A DNA stretch of 11,878 bases, taken from Lachnospiraceae bacterium. Its GTDB lineage: Bacteria; Bacillota; Clostridia; Lachnospirales; Lachnospiraceae. Shown here one piece after another: positions 1 to 6,719 of the stretch (positions within the stretch are counted from its first letter, which is position 1; every line of letters starts with the position of its first letter). Position numbers and translations under genes: made by a program. The DNA is taken from positions 1 to 11,878 of the forward strand of contig JAFUXY010000362.1 of NCBI GenBank assembly GCA_017477005.1, in the 5' to 3' direction. Under the pieces are notes generated by a model, which was given only the letters and a program-made list of their open reading frames with translations, searched no databases and had not been told where the DNA came from.

Positions 1-471
1 CTCTACTGCGATCAAACAAGGCGTACCCTTCCCTGCCTGATACTCGCTGCGTACTGTATGCCCTGGTGCCTTCGGTGCGATCATTGCGACATCTACGTTG
101 GCCGGAGGCTTGATACATCCGAAATGAATATTGAACCCATGCGCGAACATCAGCATATTGCCTTCTGAAAGGTTTGGCTCGATGTCCTTCTTGTACATAT
201 CCGCCTGCAGCTCGTCATTGATCAGGATCATAATAATATCGGCCTGCTTCGCCTCCTCTGCGGAAGTAAATACTTCAAAGCCCTGCTCCTCGGCTCTCTT
301 CCACGACTTCGAACCTTCATACAGACCAATGATCACCCTGCATCCGGACTCCTTGGCATTCAACGCATGCGCATGCCCCTGGCTGCCATAGCCGATGATT
401 GCGATCGTCTTGCCTTCCAAATAGGAAATATCGCAGTCTTCCTGATAAAATATCCTTGCCTCCTGTGCCAT
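1..471 (-). CDS. ilvC: Ketol-acid reductoisomerase, N-terminal part (cut by window edge)
   Basis: This is the first 157 codons of ketol-acid reductoisomerase, which converts acetolactate or acetohydroxybutyrate to the dihydroxy acid with NAD(P)H and Mg2+ in valine, leucine and isoleucine synthesis in the cytoplasm. The translation starts [14 protein letters not shown]. It carries the Rossmann dinucleotide motif [12 protein letters not shown] (residues about 27-38), the loop GLYEGSKSW that normally contacts the cofactor phosphate, the conserved FAHGF with its histidine, and [12 protein letters not shown]. The family is usually about 330-340 residues, so roughly half is present and the metal-binding helical domain lies outside the window. 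The start at 471 is supported by a GGGAGG Shine-Dalgarno just upstream. It lies 87 bases after the ilvN stop with no terminator between them, so co-transcription with ilvN is likely. Identification is secure. Confidence 0.96.
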   Translation of the reverse strand, partial: MAQEARIFYQEDCDISYLEGKTIAIIGYGSQGHAHALNAKESGCRVIIGLYEGSKSWKRAEEQGFEVFTSAEEAKQADIIMILINDELQADMYKKDIEPNLSEGNMLMFAHGFNIHFGCIKPPANVDVAMIAPKAPGHTVRSEYQAGKGTPCLIAVE

Positions 472-558
472 TTTTTCTTCCTCCCTCAACTTGCTAAAAA
501 CTATATCTCTACCAAAAAACTCTATTTGTTCCGTCAACTGAACTGCTACAAAAAAGTC

Positions 559-1074
559 TCAGTCCACCAAAAACACATCGTCCGCGCCGCGGGACAATCC
601 TGTCAGACCGGTACGCGCCAGCTCCAGTATCTCATAATCCGCCGTCATATTGTCCAAAAAGGAGTCCAGCTTGTCCGTATTCCCGGTCACCTCTACGACC
701 ACAGAATCCCTGGTCTTGTCCACCACTTTGCCGTGGAAAATGTCGATCAGCTCCTTGATCGTGAATACGGGGTGGTGATCCCCGTCAACCTTCGTAGAAA
801 TCTTGACCAGCATCAATTCCCGTGTCACCGACGCATTGCTCTTCAAGATCTTGATATTGACAACATCCTCGAGCTTTGCAACCTGCTTTTCAATCTGCTC
901 CAACAAAAGCTCATCGCCCGAACTGACAATCGTAATCCTCGTAAAACGCGGATCCGCAGTCACACCGGCGGATATCGAGTCTATATTGTAGCCCCGCCTC
1001 GAAAACAACCCAGATACATGCGAAAGCACCCCGGATGTATTTTCAACGAGAATGGATAGCACTTGCCTTTTCAT
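559..1074 (-). CDS. ilvN: Acetolactate synthase small (regulatory) subunit
   Basis: This 171-residue protein is the regulatory subunit of acetohydroxyacid synthase. It binds the catalytic subunit IlvB, activates it and gives feedback inhibition by valine. Residues 1-77 form an ACT domain that starts MKRQVLSILVENTSGVLSHV and contains SRRGYNIDSI. N12, G15 and N30 line up with E. coli IlvH residues known from that family to take part in valine binding (N11, G14, N29), so feedback control is probably intact. Residues about 80-160 fit the usual C-terminal domain of the small subunit, and the length is normal. The start at 1074 follows a GGGAGGGCAGGAG ribosome binding site. It is the first gene behind the promoter at 1117-1145 and is followed by ilvC. 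No catalytic ilvB is next to it in this window. It could equally be named ilvH. Confidence 0.94.
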   Translation of the reverse strand: MKRQVLSILVENTSGVLSHVSGLFSRRGYNIDSISAGVTADPRFTRITIVSSGDELLLEQIEKQVAKLEDVVNIKILKSNASVTRELMLVKISTKVDGDHHPVFTIKELIDIFHGKVVDKTRDSVVVEVTGNTDKLDSFLDNMTADYEILELARTGLTGLSRGADDVFLVD

Positions 1075-1116
1075 CTACTCCTGCCCTCCCCAACGCCCCG
1101 AATCCAACAAATACCT

Positions 1117-1145
1117 ATTTTAATCATCCAAAGGGCAGTTGTCAA
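1117..1145 (-). promoter_or_regulatory. Sigma-A-type promoter for ilvN-ilvC
   Basis: On the minus strand a perfect -35 TTGACA (1140-1145) is separated by 17 bases from a -10 TAAAAT (1117-1122). Transcription should start near 1110, leaving an untranslated leader of only about 35 bases before ilvN. That is too short for a T-box or a leader-peptide attenuator, so control by such elements is unlikely at this promoter. Confidence 0.75.
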
Positions 1146-1161
1146 TAGAGGAATCGTTTGT

Positions 1162-1326
1162 TTAGTTATCTTCAATATCAAGCTGTGTATCTTCTATGAG
1201 TTCCCTTATTCTCTTCTTTGCTTCTATGTTTTCTTCAGTCTCCGGCGTCACTTTGTCCAATTCTTTCAACTCTCTTAACAGTTTTCTAAGGTAACTCTTG
1301 AATGTACTCATTTCAAAACCCTCCAT
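1162..1326 (-). CDS. Small charged helical protein, function unknown
   Basis: This is a 54-codon reading frame of unrecognised family. The protein is dominated by Lys, Arg, Glu and Leu, with segments such as YLRKLLRELKELDK and KKRIRELIEDTQLDIEDN, and should form one or two amphipathic helices. It has no signal peptide and no membrane segment. Two starts are possible. The ATG at 1326 follows AAGGGAG at 5 bases. An in-frame ATG at 1311 follows GGAGG at 8 bases and would give 49 residues starting MSTFKSYL. Both sites are good, so the start is undecided. The gene has its own promoter candidate (1397-1425) in the gap after the DUF3592-like gene and ends just before the -35 box of the ilvN promoter. 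No terminator is visible behind it, so it may read through into ilvN. Its coding status rests on the ribosome binding sites, the promoter and a protein-like composition. Confidence 0.55.
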   Translation of the reverse strand: MEGFEMSTFKSYLRKLLRELKELDKVTPETEENIEAKKRIRELIEDTQLDIEDN

Positions 1327-1386
1327 TTTATCTCCCTTTCCACGTATCAGGAATCATAATTAATACTAGGTACAATCCTTCCCCTT

Positions 1387-1425
1387 GTAAAATTATATTT
1401 TACTATATTGTTTGATTTATGTAAA
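1387..1425 (-). promoter_or_regulatory. Promoter candidate with overlapping palindrome, small protein gene
   Basis: On the minus strand TTTACA (1420-1425) lies 17 bases from TAAAAT (1397-1402), a plausible sigma-A promoter for the small gene at 1162-1326. A perfect 7-base-arm palindrome, GTAAAATTATATTTTAC, at 1387-1403 covers the -10 box and could be a repressor operator. The region is very AT-rich, so a chance palindrome is possible. The regulator is unknown. Confidence 0.4.
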
Positions 1426-1444
1426 CAGTAAAATGATGGTATTT

Positions 1445-1870
1445 CTATCGGTCTTTTTTTAGCCGGTCTTTTTTTATTATCATAAATAGCAAAACTTCAA
1501 ACAAGATACAAAACATCACCACCATTATCGTTCCCTTGGTTTGATATGTGTTGAAAACTACATTCGGATCCTCCGATGAAATACGAATAATTTTTTTGTC
1601 TCCTGCTTCATGTCCCCAATGAGAAAATAGCATCTGCCTAGATTCGAAATGCCTATTATCATAATCATAAGAATATACTGCGTATATGTGAGACATTGAA
1701 GCTGTATTCCCAACATTATCTCTATTGTCAACTTCAATCTCTTTCACTGTCGCCTCTACAGGTATGTACCTAGTCCAAACAATTGCCCTGTTTATCAAAA
1801 AAAGCAGCAGCGTACAAATTCCTGCTAATACTATAACGAATATTCTTTTATTTATTTTTATTTGCTCCAT
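1445..1870 (-). CDS. DUF3592-like membrane protein
   Basis: This is a 141-residue protein with a hydrophobic helix at about residues 11-30, a polar middle of about 80 residues, and a second hydrophobic helix at about 113-132 followed by a basic tail (KKDRLKKDR). The middle segment includes PVEATVKEIEVDN, YAVYSYDYDNRHFESRQM and GDKKIIRISSEDPNVVF. A first helix, then a beta-type 'variable-linkage' segment with a Y-x-Y core and a conserved KKIxIxxxxP stretch, then a second helix is the layout of DUF3592 proteins, whose function is not established. The start at 1870 follows GGGGAAGGG. The gene lies downstream of the terminator at 1948-1973, so it probably has its own promoter in the 1871-1947 gap, but no convincing hexamer pair was found there. 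Family assignment is moderate; two-helix membrane topology is fairly sure. Confidence 0.8.
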   Translation of the reverse strand: MEQIKINKRIFVIVLAGICTLLLFLINRAIVWTRYIPVEATVKEIEVDNRDNVGNTASMSHIYAVYSYDYDNRHFESRQMLFSHWGHEAGDKKIIRISSEDPNVVFNTYQTKGTIMVVMFCILFEVLLFMIIKKDRLKKDR

Positions 1871-1947
1871 CTACCCTTCCCCCGTGTCCTTGTTATTCAC
1901 CATTTACAACAATAAATTTCGGTTACCCAAAACTCCAAAATTAATTT

Positions 1948-1973
1948 GAGCTGCCGTTTTTTAACGGCAGCTC
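1948..1973 (-). terminator. Rho-independent terminator after surface protein A
   Basis: A perfect 11-base inverted repeat (GAGCTGCCGTT and AACGGCAGCTC) encloses a 4-base loop, 35 bases beyond the stop of the large minus-strand gene. On the minus strand the stem is followed by AAATTAATTTT, a weak U-rich tail. On the plus strand the tail is CGTTTTC. Position and stem strength favour ending the surface protein A transcript. Confidence 0.8.
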
Positions 1974-2008
1974 CGTTTTCTCATTGGCGAATCAGGTTTC
2001 TAGCTCAA

Positions 2009-5000
2009 TCATTCATCGATGTATTCGTTGCTCAGGGTATTCACCGGCTGAATGGCACCCGATGCATCCATATCGAATACATGCCAGTATATACCAGTCC
2101 TATCTGTCGGTACAACAAATTTTTTAACCATAGTCTTCCCTTTATATACTCTCACCTGCGCATTAGATAAAGACATCTTGTTGGAATCTGAGCTATACTT
2201 ATTCGTATAATCGTGAACATAATAATGATACATACCGTTCGTCATCTGATGAATTGTAACCGTTTCCGGTCCATAACTGTCTGTATCATCAATATCCAAA
2301 TCTGCAATGTTGATATACTCATCATCGCTTTCATTATAATGATAATAGATTTCATCTGAATAATAAATATGAAATCTATCATCGCCATTTACAGTTGCAC
2401 CTGTCAAATGTGAGTCCAGATCTTCCGGATAGGTTCCCCAGGTCAATACAACCCGGATTAAACCATCATCAGGAAGATTCAATTCCGGAGAAAGCACGGC
2501 GTTCACATATTTTTCTTCCCCGCTTATCACCGCTACGTTTATACCAACATCAACATATCCATCTGCCATGAATTGGAAAGTATAGTTGCCTGGAACCATT
2601 TCTTTCTCGAAAGACCCATCCGCTGTTCCGGTATCTACGGCATCGCCTTCAATATTGTTCCAGTTTTTCCTAATAGTGTACTTAACTGCGTTGAGTTTTG
2701 ATCCTGTAACTGCGTCAATAATGTCACCATACACCTTTCCTTTTGCAGTTTCTCCATCACGTAAAAGCATAATAAAACTTTCTACGTTGACAGTCTCTCC
2801 TCTCGACACATGTTCCGTCGTTTCATATGCCGCGTACCCAGTTGCAAATATTTTAATTGTATAATCAGCCTCCGGCAGTTTGTCTATTACATATTTGCCA
2901 GCAGTGGGCCCTACTGAAGTCTTGAGAATTGGACCTCGATATACCTTTATTTGAACCTTACTGTCCTCGATTGTGTTTCCGTTTGAATCAAACACCTTCC
3001 CTTCTATTTTCCCTGTTCCGTAAGTACACTCTTCAACCTTTTCAAAATTTTCAATATGAATATTCATTTTCAGCGGACTTGTACTCTTATCGAAGAATGT
3101 CCAACTTAATGACAGGTGACACACTTTTGACATGAACTTACCGAAAGCAGTACTATCTGATATCTTTGCGTCCCAGTATAAATATAGGGTACCGTCCCCA
3201 CAATAGAGGTTCTCAGCGATATGCGGAACAAATTCTATGTCAACAGCAGGTCCAAGCGTCGTTTCCATGCCGACTAAATCCATCAATTTATATGCATTCA
3301 ATACTACTTTCAGCCCCATTCCTGCTTTTGCCGATCCCTTAAATCTTAATTCTTCAAAAGAGTGTGAAAAATCATTGATGAATCTGGGCGAATTATTAAT
3401 AACCTGTATTCCGTGTGTGAACAACAACTTATATCCAATAGAAACCTCGCCTTTTACCGACCATGAAGCAATCAAAGCAATATCTATGGATAGACCAGAT
3501 GCCCCCAATGCGATTGGCAATCTACCCAATTCCTTTGACGTTCCAACCTCGCTTTTGCTTCCATCAGCATGCGTGACATATTCTTTATATGAATCTTTCA
3601 ATTCAACGCTGCCCTTGAATTTGAGTTCATCTGTCTGTGAAAGCGTCAATTCACGAAAGTCCACGCCAGAAAATCCTATTTTTGCGTCAACCTTGCATGT
3701 GACATCAGGCACTCTAAACGAAACATCTCCTTTCAGCTTTCCAACCCCATCTCCAATTGGCGTATCTATAGAAAGAGATAATGTACCGTGCGGATGGAAA
3801 GTTCCTCCCGCCGTGACATCAAAGGCCAATGCGTCCGACTCAATATCCTCTATCGTATTTTCCTCATCGTAAATCTCCGAAACGGCTTCCTCCTGGTTTT
3901 CTTCTACACCTATTTCATGGCTTTCTTCCTCGACAGTTTCCCCAGACCCGTCTGCCTCGTCAATTTCTGCTTCCTCGATTTCTAACTCGTCAAGACTGTC
4001 TTCAAAAGACTCCGCTTCCCCTTCATTGTATTCGGATTCAGATACACTATCTAAACCCGTGCTTTCCGCATCAACAACATCAGTGTCTTCATCCTCATCA
4101 GACTGCTCAATTTCTATAGCCTCTTCTACGTCGGACGACTCGAAACCTATTCCGCCATCCTCATCCTCATAAAGTGCGGCTGCATCCTCTGTGTCCTCTG
4201 CGTCTTCCGTCTCATCGCTATCTGATTCAGTAGAATCCGGCAGTATTGTCTCGGATTGCTCTTTGATCTCTTCTGCATCGTCCGGTTTATCTGAATATAT
4301 CATCGGAACATCTGATACCTTAACCATAGTTGCATTCAAATTATCAGAAGAAGTATTCCCATTGCTAATCTCTGTTCCTTCATAGCTCGCAACAACCCCT
4401 TCTGACGCTTCAAACTGCCCAATAACAGGGAGACCTTCCCCTTCAAACTTGATTTCTGACACTACTTCTGCAAGTTCAGGCTTCTCGCATTCCAATACTA
4501 CAAATCCACCTTCTTTTTCCGGGTCATTCGCAACCTTCATTGCGACATCCGAAACGTTATTCTCATTTTGCGGAAGTATAAAGATATCACCTTTTTTCAG
4601 CTGCTCGGTAGTGTCATTGGAAAGAATTTTTACCTGATAGTTTGAATCTGCCTCTTCAACAATGTAATTGGTCGTGTCCACAGCTTTGTCATCGATGACC
4701 TCATCCTGATAGGTCACCTCTTCTATCTCTGTTTCTGTATTCAGTTCTGCTGACTCAACTATTTTATCGAGTTTTTTCAGCATCATTTTTCCATCAGATT
4801 CTGATAGAGTATTTTCCGGATTGAATTTTCCAGATTGAAGAGAAATAATTGCTTGTTCTACAGCAATTGCGTCCACTGAAGGATATTTTAACATATCCGC
4901 ATCTGAACAGTCTACCACCTGTTCCTCATTTTCTACAAACCCCAAAGCTTTTACAATAGTGTAAGCCGCATACTCCCGCGTCACCAATTTAGATGACTCA

Positions 5001-6283
5001 AACAGCGGAATATCTTGCTCCTTATCTACATAGCCTTCATTGTCACTTTCCGGAAGTATCCCATAAGCCTGTGCAATTTCTGCATTTTTACCGTTTTCGT
5101 CATCCTTCGTATCACCGAAATAATACGCATCATCGTCGATACTCCCAGTCGTATTGAACTCCAGTTTCTCTGCAAGCAGACCTACCCAATCACCCCTGGA
5201 ATATGTGTTAGTCGTAACAGCGATTTCCGTCCATTTTGCATACAATGTAATATCTGACGTGACGCTTTTCGTGAAATCATATTCCATGGTGAACGTGGCA
5301 TCCTCATACCATCCCTCAAACTCATATCCTTCCATTTCCGGGTCTTCCGGCTTCTTCACCGTATCTCCTTTAGCAACAGACTGAGGTGCAATGGAGATAT
5401 CTCCCTCACTGACGAAAGTCACTATGCATTCCGTTTGCTGCGGCTGTGAAGTATTTGATCCGGATGAGACAGCGTTCCATTTTGCGTATAACGTGATGTT
5501 CTTGCTTATCTTTGTTGAGAAATTAAACACATTTTTCAAAGCAGAATCTGAATACCATCCCCCGAATGTGTAACCCGTTCTTGTAGGATTTGAGGGTTTC
5601 TTTGCCATGCTTCCCTTCGCCACGGTCTGCAAAGCAACAGAAGATCCACCTTTGCTGTCAAACTTCACAGTGTATTTTGTCGCTACATTCGTCTTCGCAG
5701 CTTTGACCGTCACCTTTGTAGAAAGGTTGTAGGAAAACTTCTTCCCTGATGACACCTTGCATTTAATCGTCGCGCTTCCCGCTTTCTTGCCAGTCACCTT
5801 TCCGTTTTTTACGGTAGCCACAGATTTGTTTGTCGACGTCCAACTATATTTTGCTTTGGCCGCTTTTGCGGGCTTATTGGATATGGCCAATGCCTTGCTT
5901 TTTCCTGCCGTGATGGCAACACTTTTGGCTATTGACGGCTTTTTGACAGTGACCTTGTAGGTCAAGTTATACGTCCGTTTGTTTTGTTTGACAGTCACTT
6001 TGACGCTCGTGCTTCCCGCCTTAACACCTGTTACTTTTCCTTTTTTCGATACTGTCGCAATTGATGATTTTTGGGATTTATAGGTGACCTTGCCTCCCCT
6101 TTTCAGATTTTTGAGAGTAATATTTTTCGTTCCCCCTATAACCATACTCCCAGACTTCGATCCCACTTTCGGTGCTGCCGCCGCTTCTGCCACAAGCGGA
6201 GCAGCCGATGCCCAAAGAAATACAACTGTCATGGATAAAATAATCGTCATTGCCAATATACGTTTGTTCCAAAATCTAAACAT
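2009..6283 (-). CDS. Large secreted multidomain surface protein with SLH-like region (protein A)
   Basis: A 1424-residue exported protein, probably attached to the cell wall. Order of parts: signal peptide (1-37, cleavage near AEAAAAP); two BIG2-type Ig-like domains (about 40-115 and 116-197, each with the VATV/GKVTGxKAGS signature); two InlB B-repeats (about 204-270 and 286-353, GYTFGGWY and GYEFEGWY, each ending LYAKW); an SLH-like region (about 360-510, with YSRGDWVGLLAEKL, LVTREYAAYTIVKALGF and GKFNPENTLSESDG); an acidic Asp/Glu/Ser linker (about 660-820); an unassigned beta-rich region (about 825-1085); two carboxypeptidase-regulatory-like domains (about 1090-1175 and 1180-1265); and a YfaP/DUF2135-like C-terminus with VVLTWGTYPEDLDSHLTG. 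No LPXTG motif is present, so SLH-type binding to wall polymer is the likely anchor, though only two divergent modules are visible. Two ATGs stand at 6289 and 6283. The GGAG site is 2 bases from the first and 8 from the second, so 6283 is chosen. Ligand unknown. Confidence 0.92.
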   Translation of the reverse strand: MFRFWNKRILAMTIILSMTVVFLWASAAPLVAEAAAAPKVGSKSGSMVIGGTKNITLKNLKRGGKVTYKSQKSSIATVSKKGKVTGVKAGSTSVKVTVKQNKRTYNLTYKVTVKKPSIAKSVAITAGKSKALAISNKPAKAAKAKYSWTSTNKSVATVKNGKVTGKKAGSATIKCKVSSGKKFSYNLSTKVTVKAAKTNVATKYTVKFDSKGGSSVALQTVAKGSMAKKPSNPTRTGYTFGGWYSDSALKNVFNFSTKISKNITLYAKWNAVSSGSNTSQPQQTECIVTFVSEGDISIAPQSVAKGDTVKKPEDPEMEGYEFEGWYEDATFTMEYDFTKSVTSDITLYAKWTEIAVTTNTYSRGDWVGLLAEKLEFNTTGSIDDDAYYFGDTKDDENGKNAEIAQAYGILPESDNEGYVDKEQDIPLFESSKLVTREYAAYTIVKALGFVENEEQVVDCSDADMLKYPSVDAIAVEQAIISLQSGKFNPENTLSESDGKMMLKKLDKIVESAELNTETEIEEVTYQDEVIDDKAVDTTNYIVEEADSNYQVKILSNDTTEQLKKGDIFILPQNENNVSDVAMKVANDPEKEGGFVVLECEKPELAEVVSEIKFEGEGLPVIGQFEASEGVVASYEGTEISNGNTSSDNLNATMVKVSDVPMIYSDKPDDAEEIKEQSETILPDSTESDSDETEDAEDTEDAAALYEDEDGGIGFESSDVEEAIEIEQSDEDEDTDVVDAESTGLDSVSESEYNEGEAESFEDSLDELEIEEAEIDEADGSGETVEEESHEIGVEENQEEAVSEIYDEENTIEDIESDALAFDVTAGGTFHPHGTLSLSIDTPIGDGVGKLKGDVSFRVPDVTCKVDAKIGFSGVDFRELTLSQTDELKFKGSVELKDSYKEYVTHADGSKSEVGTSKELGRLPIALGASGLSIDIALIASWSVKGEVSIGYKLLFTHGIQVINNSPRFINDFSHSFEELRFKGSAKAGMGLKVVLNAYKLMDLVGMETTLGPAVDIEFVPHIAENLYCGDGTLYLYWDAKISDSTAFGKFMSKVCHLSLSWTFFDKSTSPLKMNIHIENFEKVEECTYGTGKIEGKVFDSNGNTIEDSKVQIKVYRGPILKTSVGPTAGKYVIDKLPEADYTIKIFATGYAAYETTEHVSRGETVNVESFIMLLRDGETAKGKVYGDIIDAVTGSKLNAVKYTIRKNWNNIEGDAVDTGTADGSFEKEMVPGNYTFQFMADGYVDVGINVAVISGEEKYVNAVLSPELNLPDDGLIRVVLTWGTYPEDLDSHLTGATVNGDDRFHIYYSDEIYYHYNESDDEYINIADLDIDDTDSYGPETVTIHQMTNGMYHYYVHDYTNKYSSDSNKMSLSNAQVRVYKGKTMVKKFVVPTDRTGIYWHVFDMDASGAIQPVNTLSNEYIDE

Positions 6284-6400
6284 AAACATCGCTCCTTCCT
6301 ACTACAAATGCTTCTATATGTATGTTTTGCCGCCTTTTTCCTTCCCTCCTTCCCGCGGACTTCATTCGATATATAGAATGCTTTTTTCCATACTGCTGAT

Positions 6401-6544
6401 TTATTCCAGCAAAGAAACGCCCGCTTTGCCAACAAAACACATAAGAACAAGACCGGTGACAATTCTATCCATTGCTCGAACACCGCCTTGTTTCTTATGC
6501 TTTTTATTCTGTTTTTGTTCTAAAACGATATTCGCTGTGGTCAT
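6401..6544 (-). CDS. Possible upstream reading frame in the protein A leader
   Basis: A 47-codon frame inside the protein A leader. The first half is basic (QKQNKKHKKQGGVR) and the second hydrophobic (MDRIVTGLVLMCFVGKAG, then VSLLE and stop). The first ATG (6544) has no ribosome binding site. An in-frame ATG at 6472 has AAGGCGGTG about 10 bases upstream, one mismatch from the ideal, and would give a 23-residue peptide. Both ATGs fall in the loops of leader hairpins. The stop is 118 bases before the protein A start. It could be a leader peptide or a chance frame; coding status is weak. Confidence 0.2.
   Translation of the reverse strand: MTTANIVLEQKQNKKHKKQGGVRAMDRIVTGLVLMCFVGKAGVSLLE
6440..6499 (-). 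other. Long imperfect hairpin in the protein A leader
   Basis: The minus-strand arms CATAAGAAACAAG (6487-6499) and CTTGTTCTTATG (6440-6451) pair with a single bulged A. The pairing continues inward through CGGTG (6481-6485) and CACCG (6454-6458). This gives about 17-18 pairs with one G-U and two bulges, around a 22-base loop (6459-6480). No T-run follows, so it is not an intrinsic terminator. Bulges in an otherwise long stem suggest an RNA structure rather than a DNA-binding site. Confidence 0.5.
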
Positions 6545-6560
6545 CTTGCGAATATCGTTT
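6523..6560. repeat. Perfect 13-base inverted repeat
   Basis: AAACGATATTCGC (6523-6535) and GCGAATATCGTTT (6548-6560) are exact reverse complements separated by 12 bases. In the minus-strand transcript this hairpin would begin about 23 bases after the predicted start. The right arm ends in TTTT followed by AGAAC, so it could act as a weak attenuator or as a protein-binding site. The core GAATATC also occurs in the palindrome at 6608-6640. Confidence 0.6.
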
Positions 6561-6589
6561 ATAAAAAACGGAAAATGGATGCAGATTTT

Positions 6590-6618
6590 ATTATATATCA
6601 GCAACATCCAAATTTCAA
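6590..6618 (-). promoter_or_regulatory. Leftward promoter for protein A
   Basis: On the minus strand TTGAAA (6613-6618) is 17 bases from a perfect TATAAT (6590-6595). The -35 box lies inside the left arm of the palindrome at 6608-6640. The predicted start is near 6583, about 300 bases upstream of the protein A start codon. Confidence 0.7.
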
Positions 6619-6640
6619 CGGAATATCCGTTGAAATTTGG
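6608..6640. promoter_or_regulatory. Operator-like palindrome spanning both divergent -35 boxes
   Basis: Arms CCAAATTTCAACGGA (6608-6622) and TCCGTTGAAATTTGG (6626-6640) are perfect reverse complements around a 3-base centre. Each arm contains one TTGAAA, the -35 box of the leftward and rightward promoters respectively. Because it lies upstream of both predicted transcription starts it is not in either RNA, so it is best read as a DNA site for a dimeric regulator. No regulator gene is adjacent in the window. Confidence 0.65.
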
Positions 6641-6657
6641 GCATTATTTGGTATAAT
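6630..6657 (+). promoter_or_regulatory. Rightward promoter for protein B
   Basis: TTGAAA (6630-6635) is 16 bases from a perfect TATAAT (6652-6657), with a TG extension (6649-6650) one base before the -10 box. The predicted start is near 6664, giving a leader of about 55 bases before the protein B ATG at 6720. Confidence 0.8.
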
Positions 6658-6719
6658 ACTACAGAACATCAACCGAATATGCCATAGAATTGGTATATTC
6701 CAACAAGAAAGGAGAAGCT

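Larger units (their letters stand above)
6284..6583 (-). promoter_or_regulatory. Structured 5' leader of the protein A transcript
   Basis: If transcription starts near 6583 from the promoter at 6590-6618, the protein A message begins with about 300 untranslated bases. Two strong hairpins (6523-6560 and 6440-6499) and two small ones (6394-6411, 5-base arms; 6363-6380, arms CATTC/GAATG) can be drawn in it. No known riboswitch consensus was recognised. The stretch next to the gene (about 6332-6360) is rich in GGAAGG purine tracts on the coding strand. That this is a regulatory leader is inferred from its length and pairing. Confidence 0.4.

Noticed and set aside
367..1059. 230-codon open frame on the plus strand across ilvC and ilvN
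   Set aside because: It is antisense to two securely identified genes and its translation has no protein-like pattern.
1075..1161. T-box or leader-peptide attenuator before ilvN
   Set aside because: The promoter leaves only about 35 bases of leader and no stem or T-box sequence is present.
2009..2060. Sortase anchor at the C-terminus of protein A
   Set aside because: The end reads AIQPVNTLSNEYIDE, with no LPXTG, no hydrophobic helix and no basic tail.
3237..3872. 211-codon plus-strand frame inside protein A
   Set aside because: It is a mirror of the Ser/Glu/Asp-rich coding strand of protein A, with no ribosome binding site and no recognisable domain.
6520..6535. LexA-like box (GAACAAAAAC on the minus strand)
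   Set aside because: The second half-site of the known Firmicutes operator is missing and the neighbouring genes are not SOS genes.
6523..6560. Reading the 13-base inverted repeat as an ordinary terminator
   Set aside because: No proper T-run follows on either strand and no gene ends next to it.
6690..6719. TTG start ten codons upstream of the protein B ATG
   Set aside because: The ATG at 6720 has AAAGGAG at the right distance and gives a normal signal peptide; the TTG has neither.
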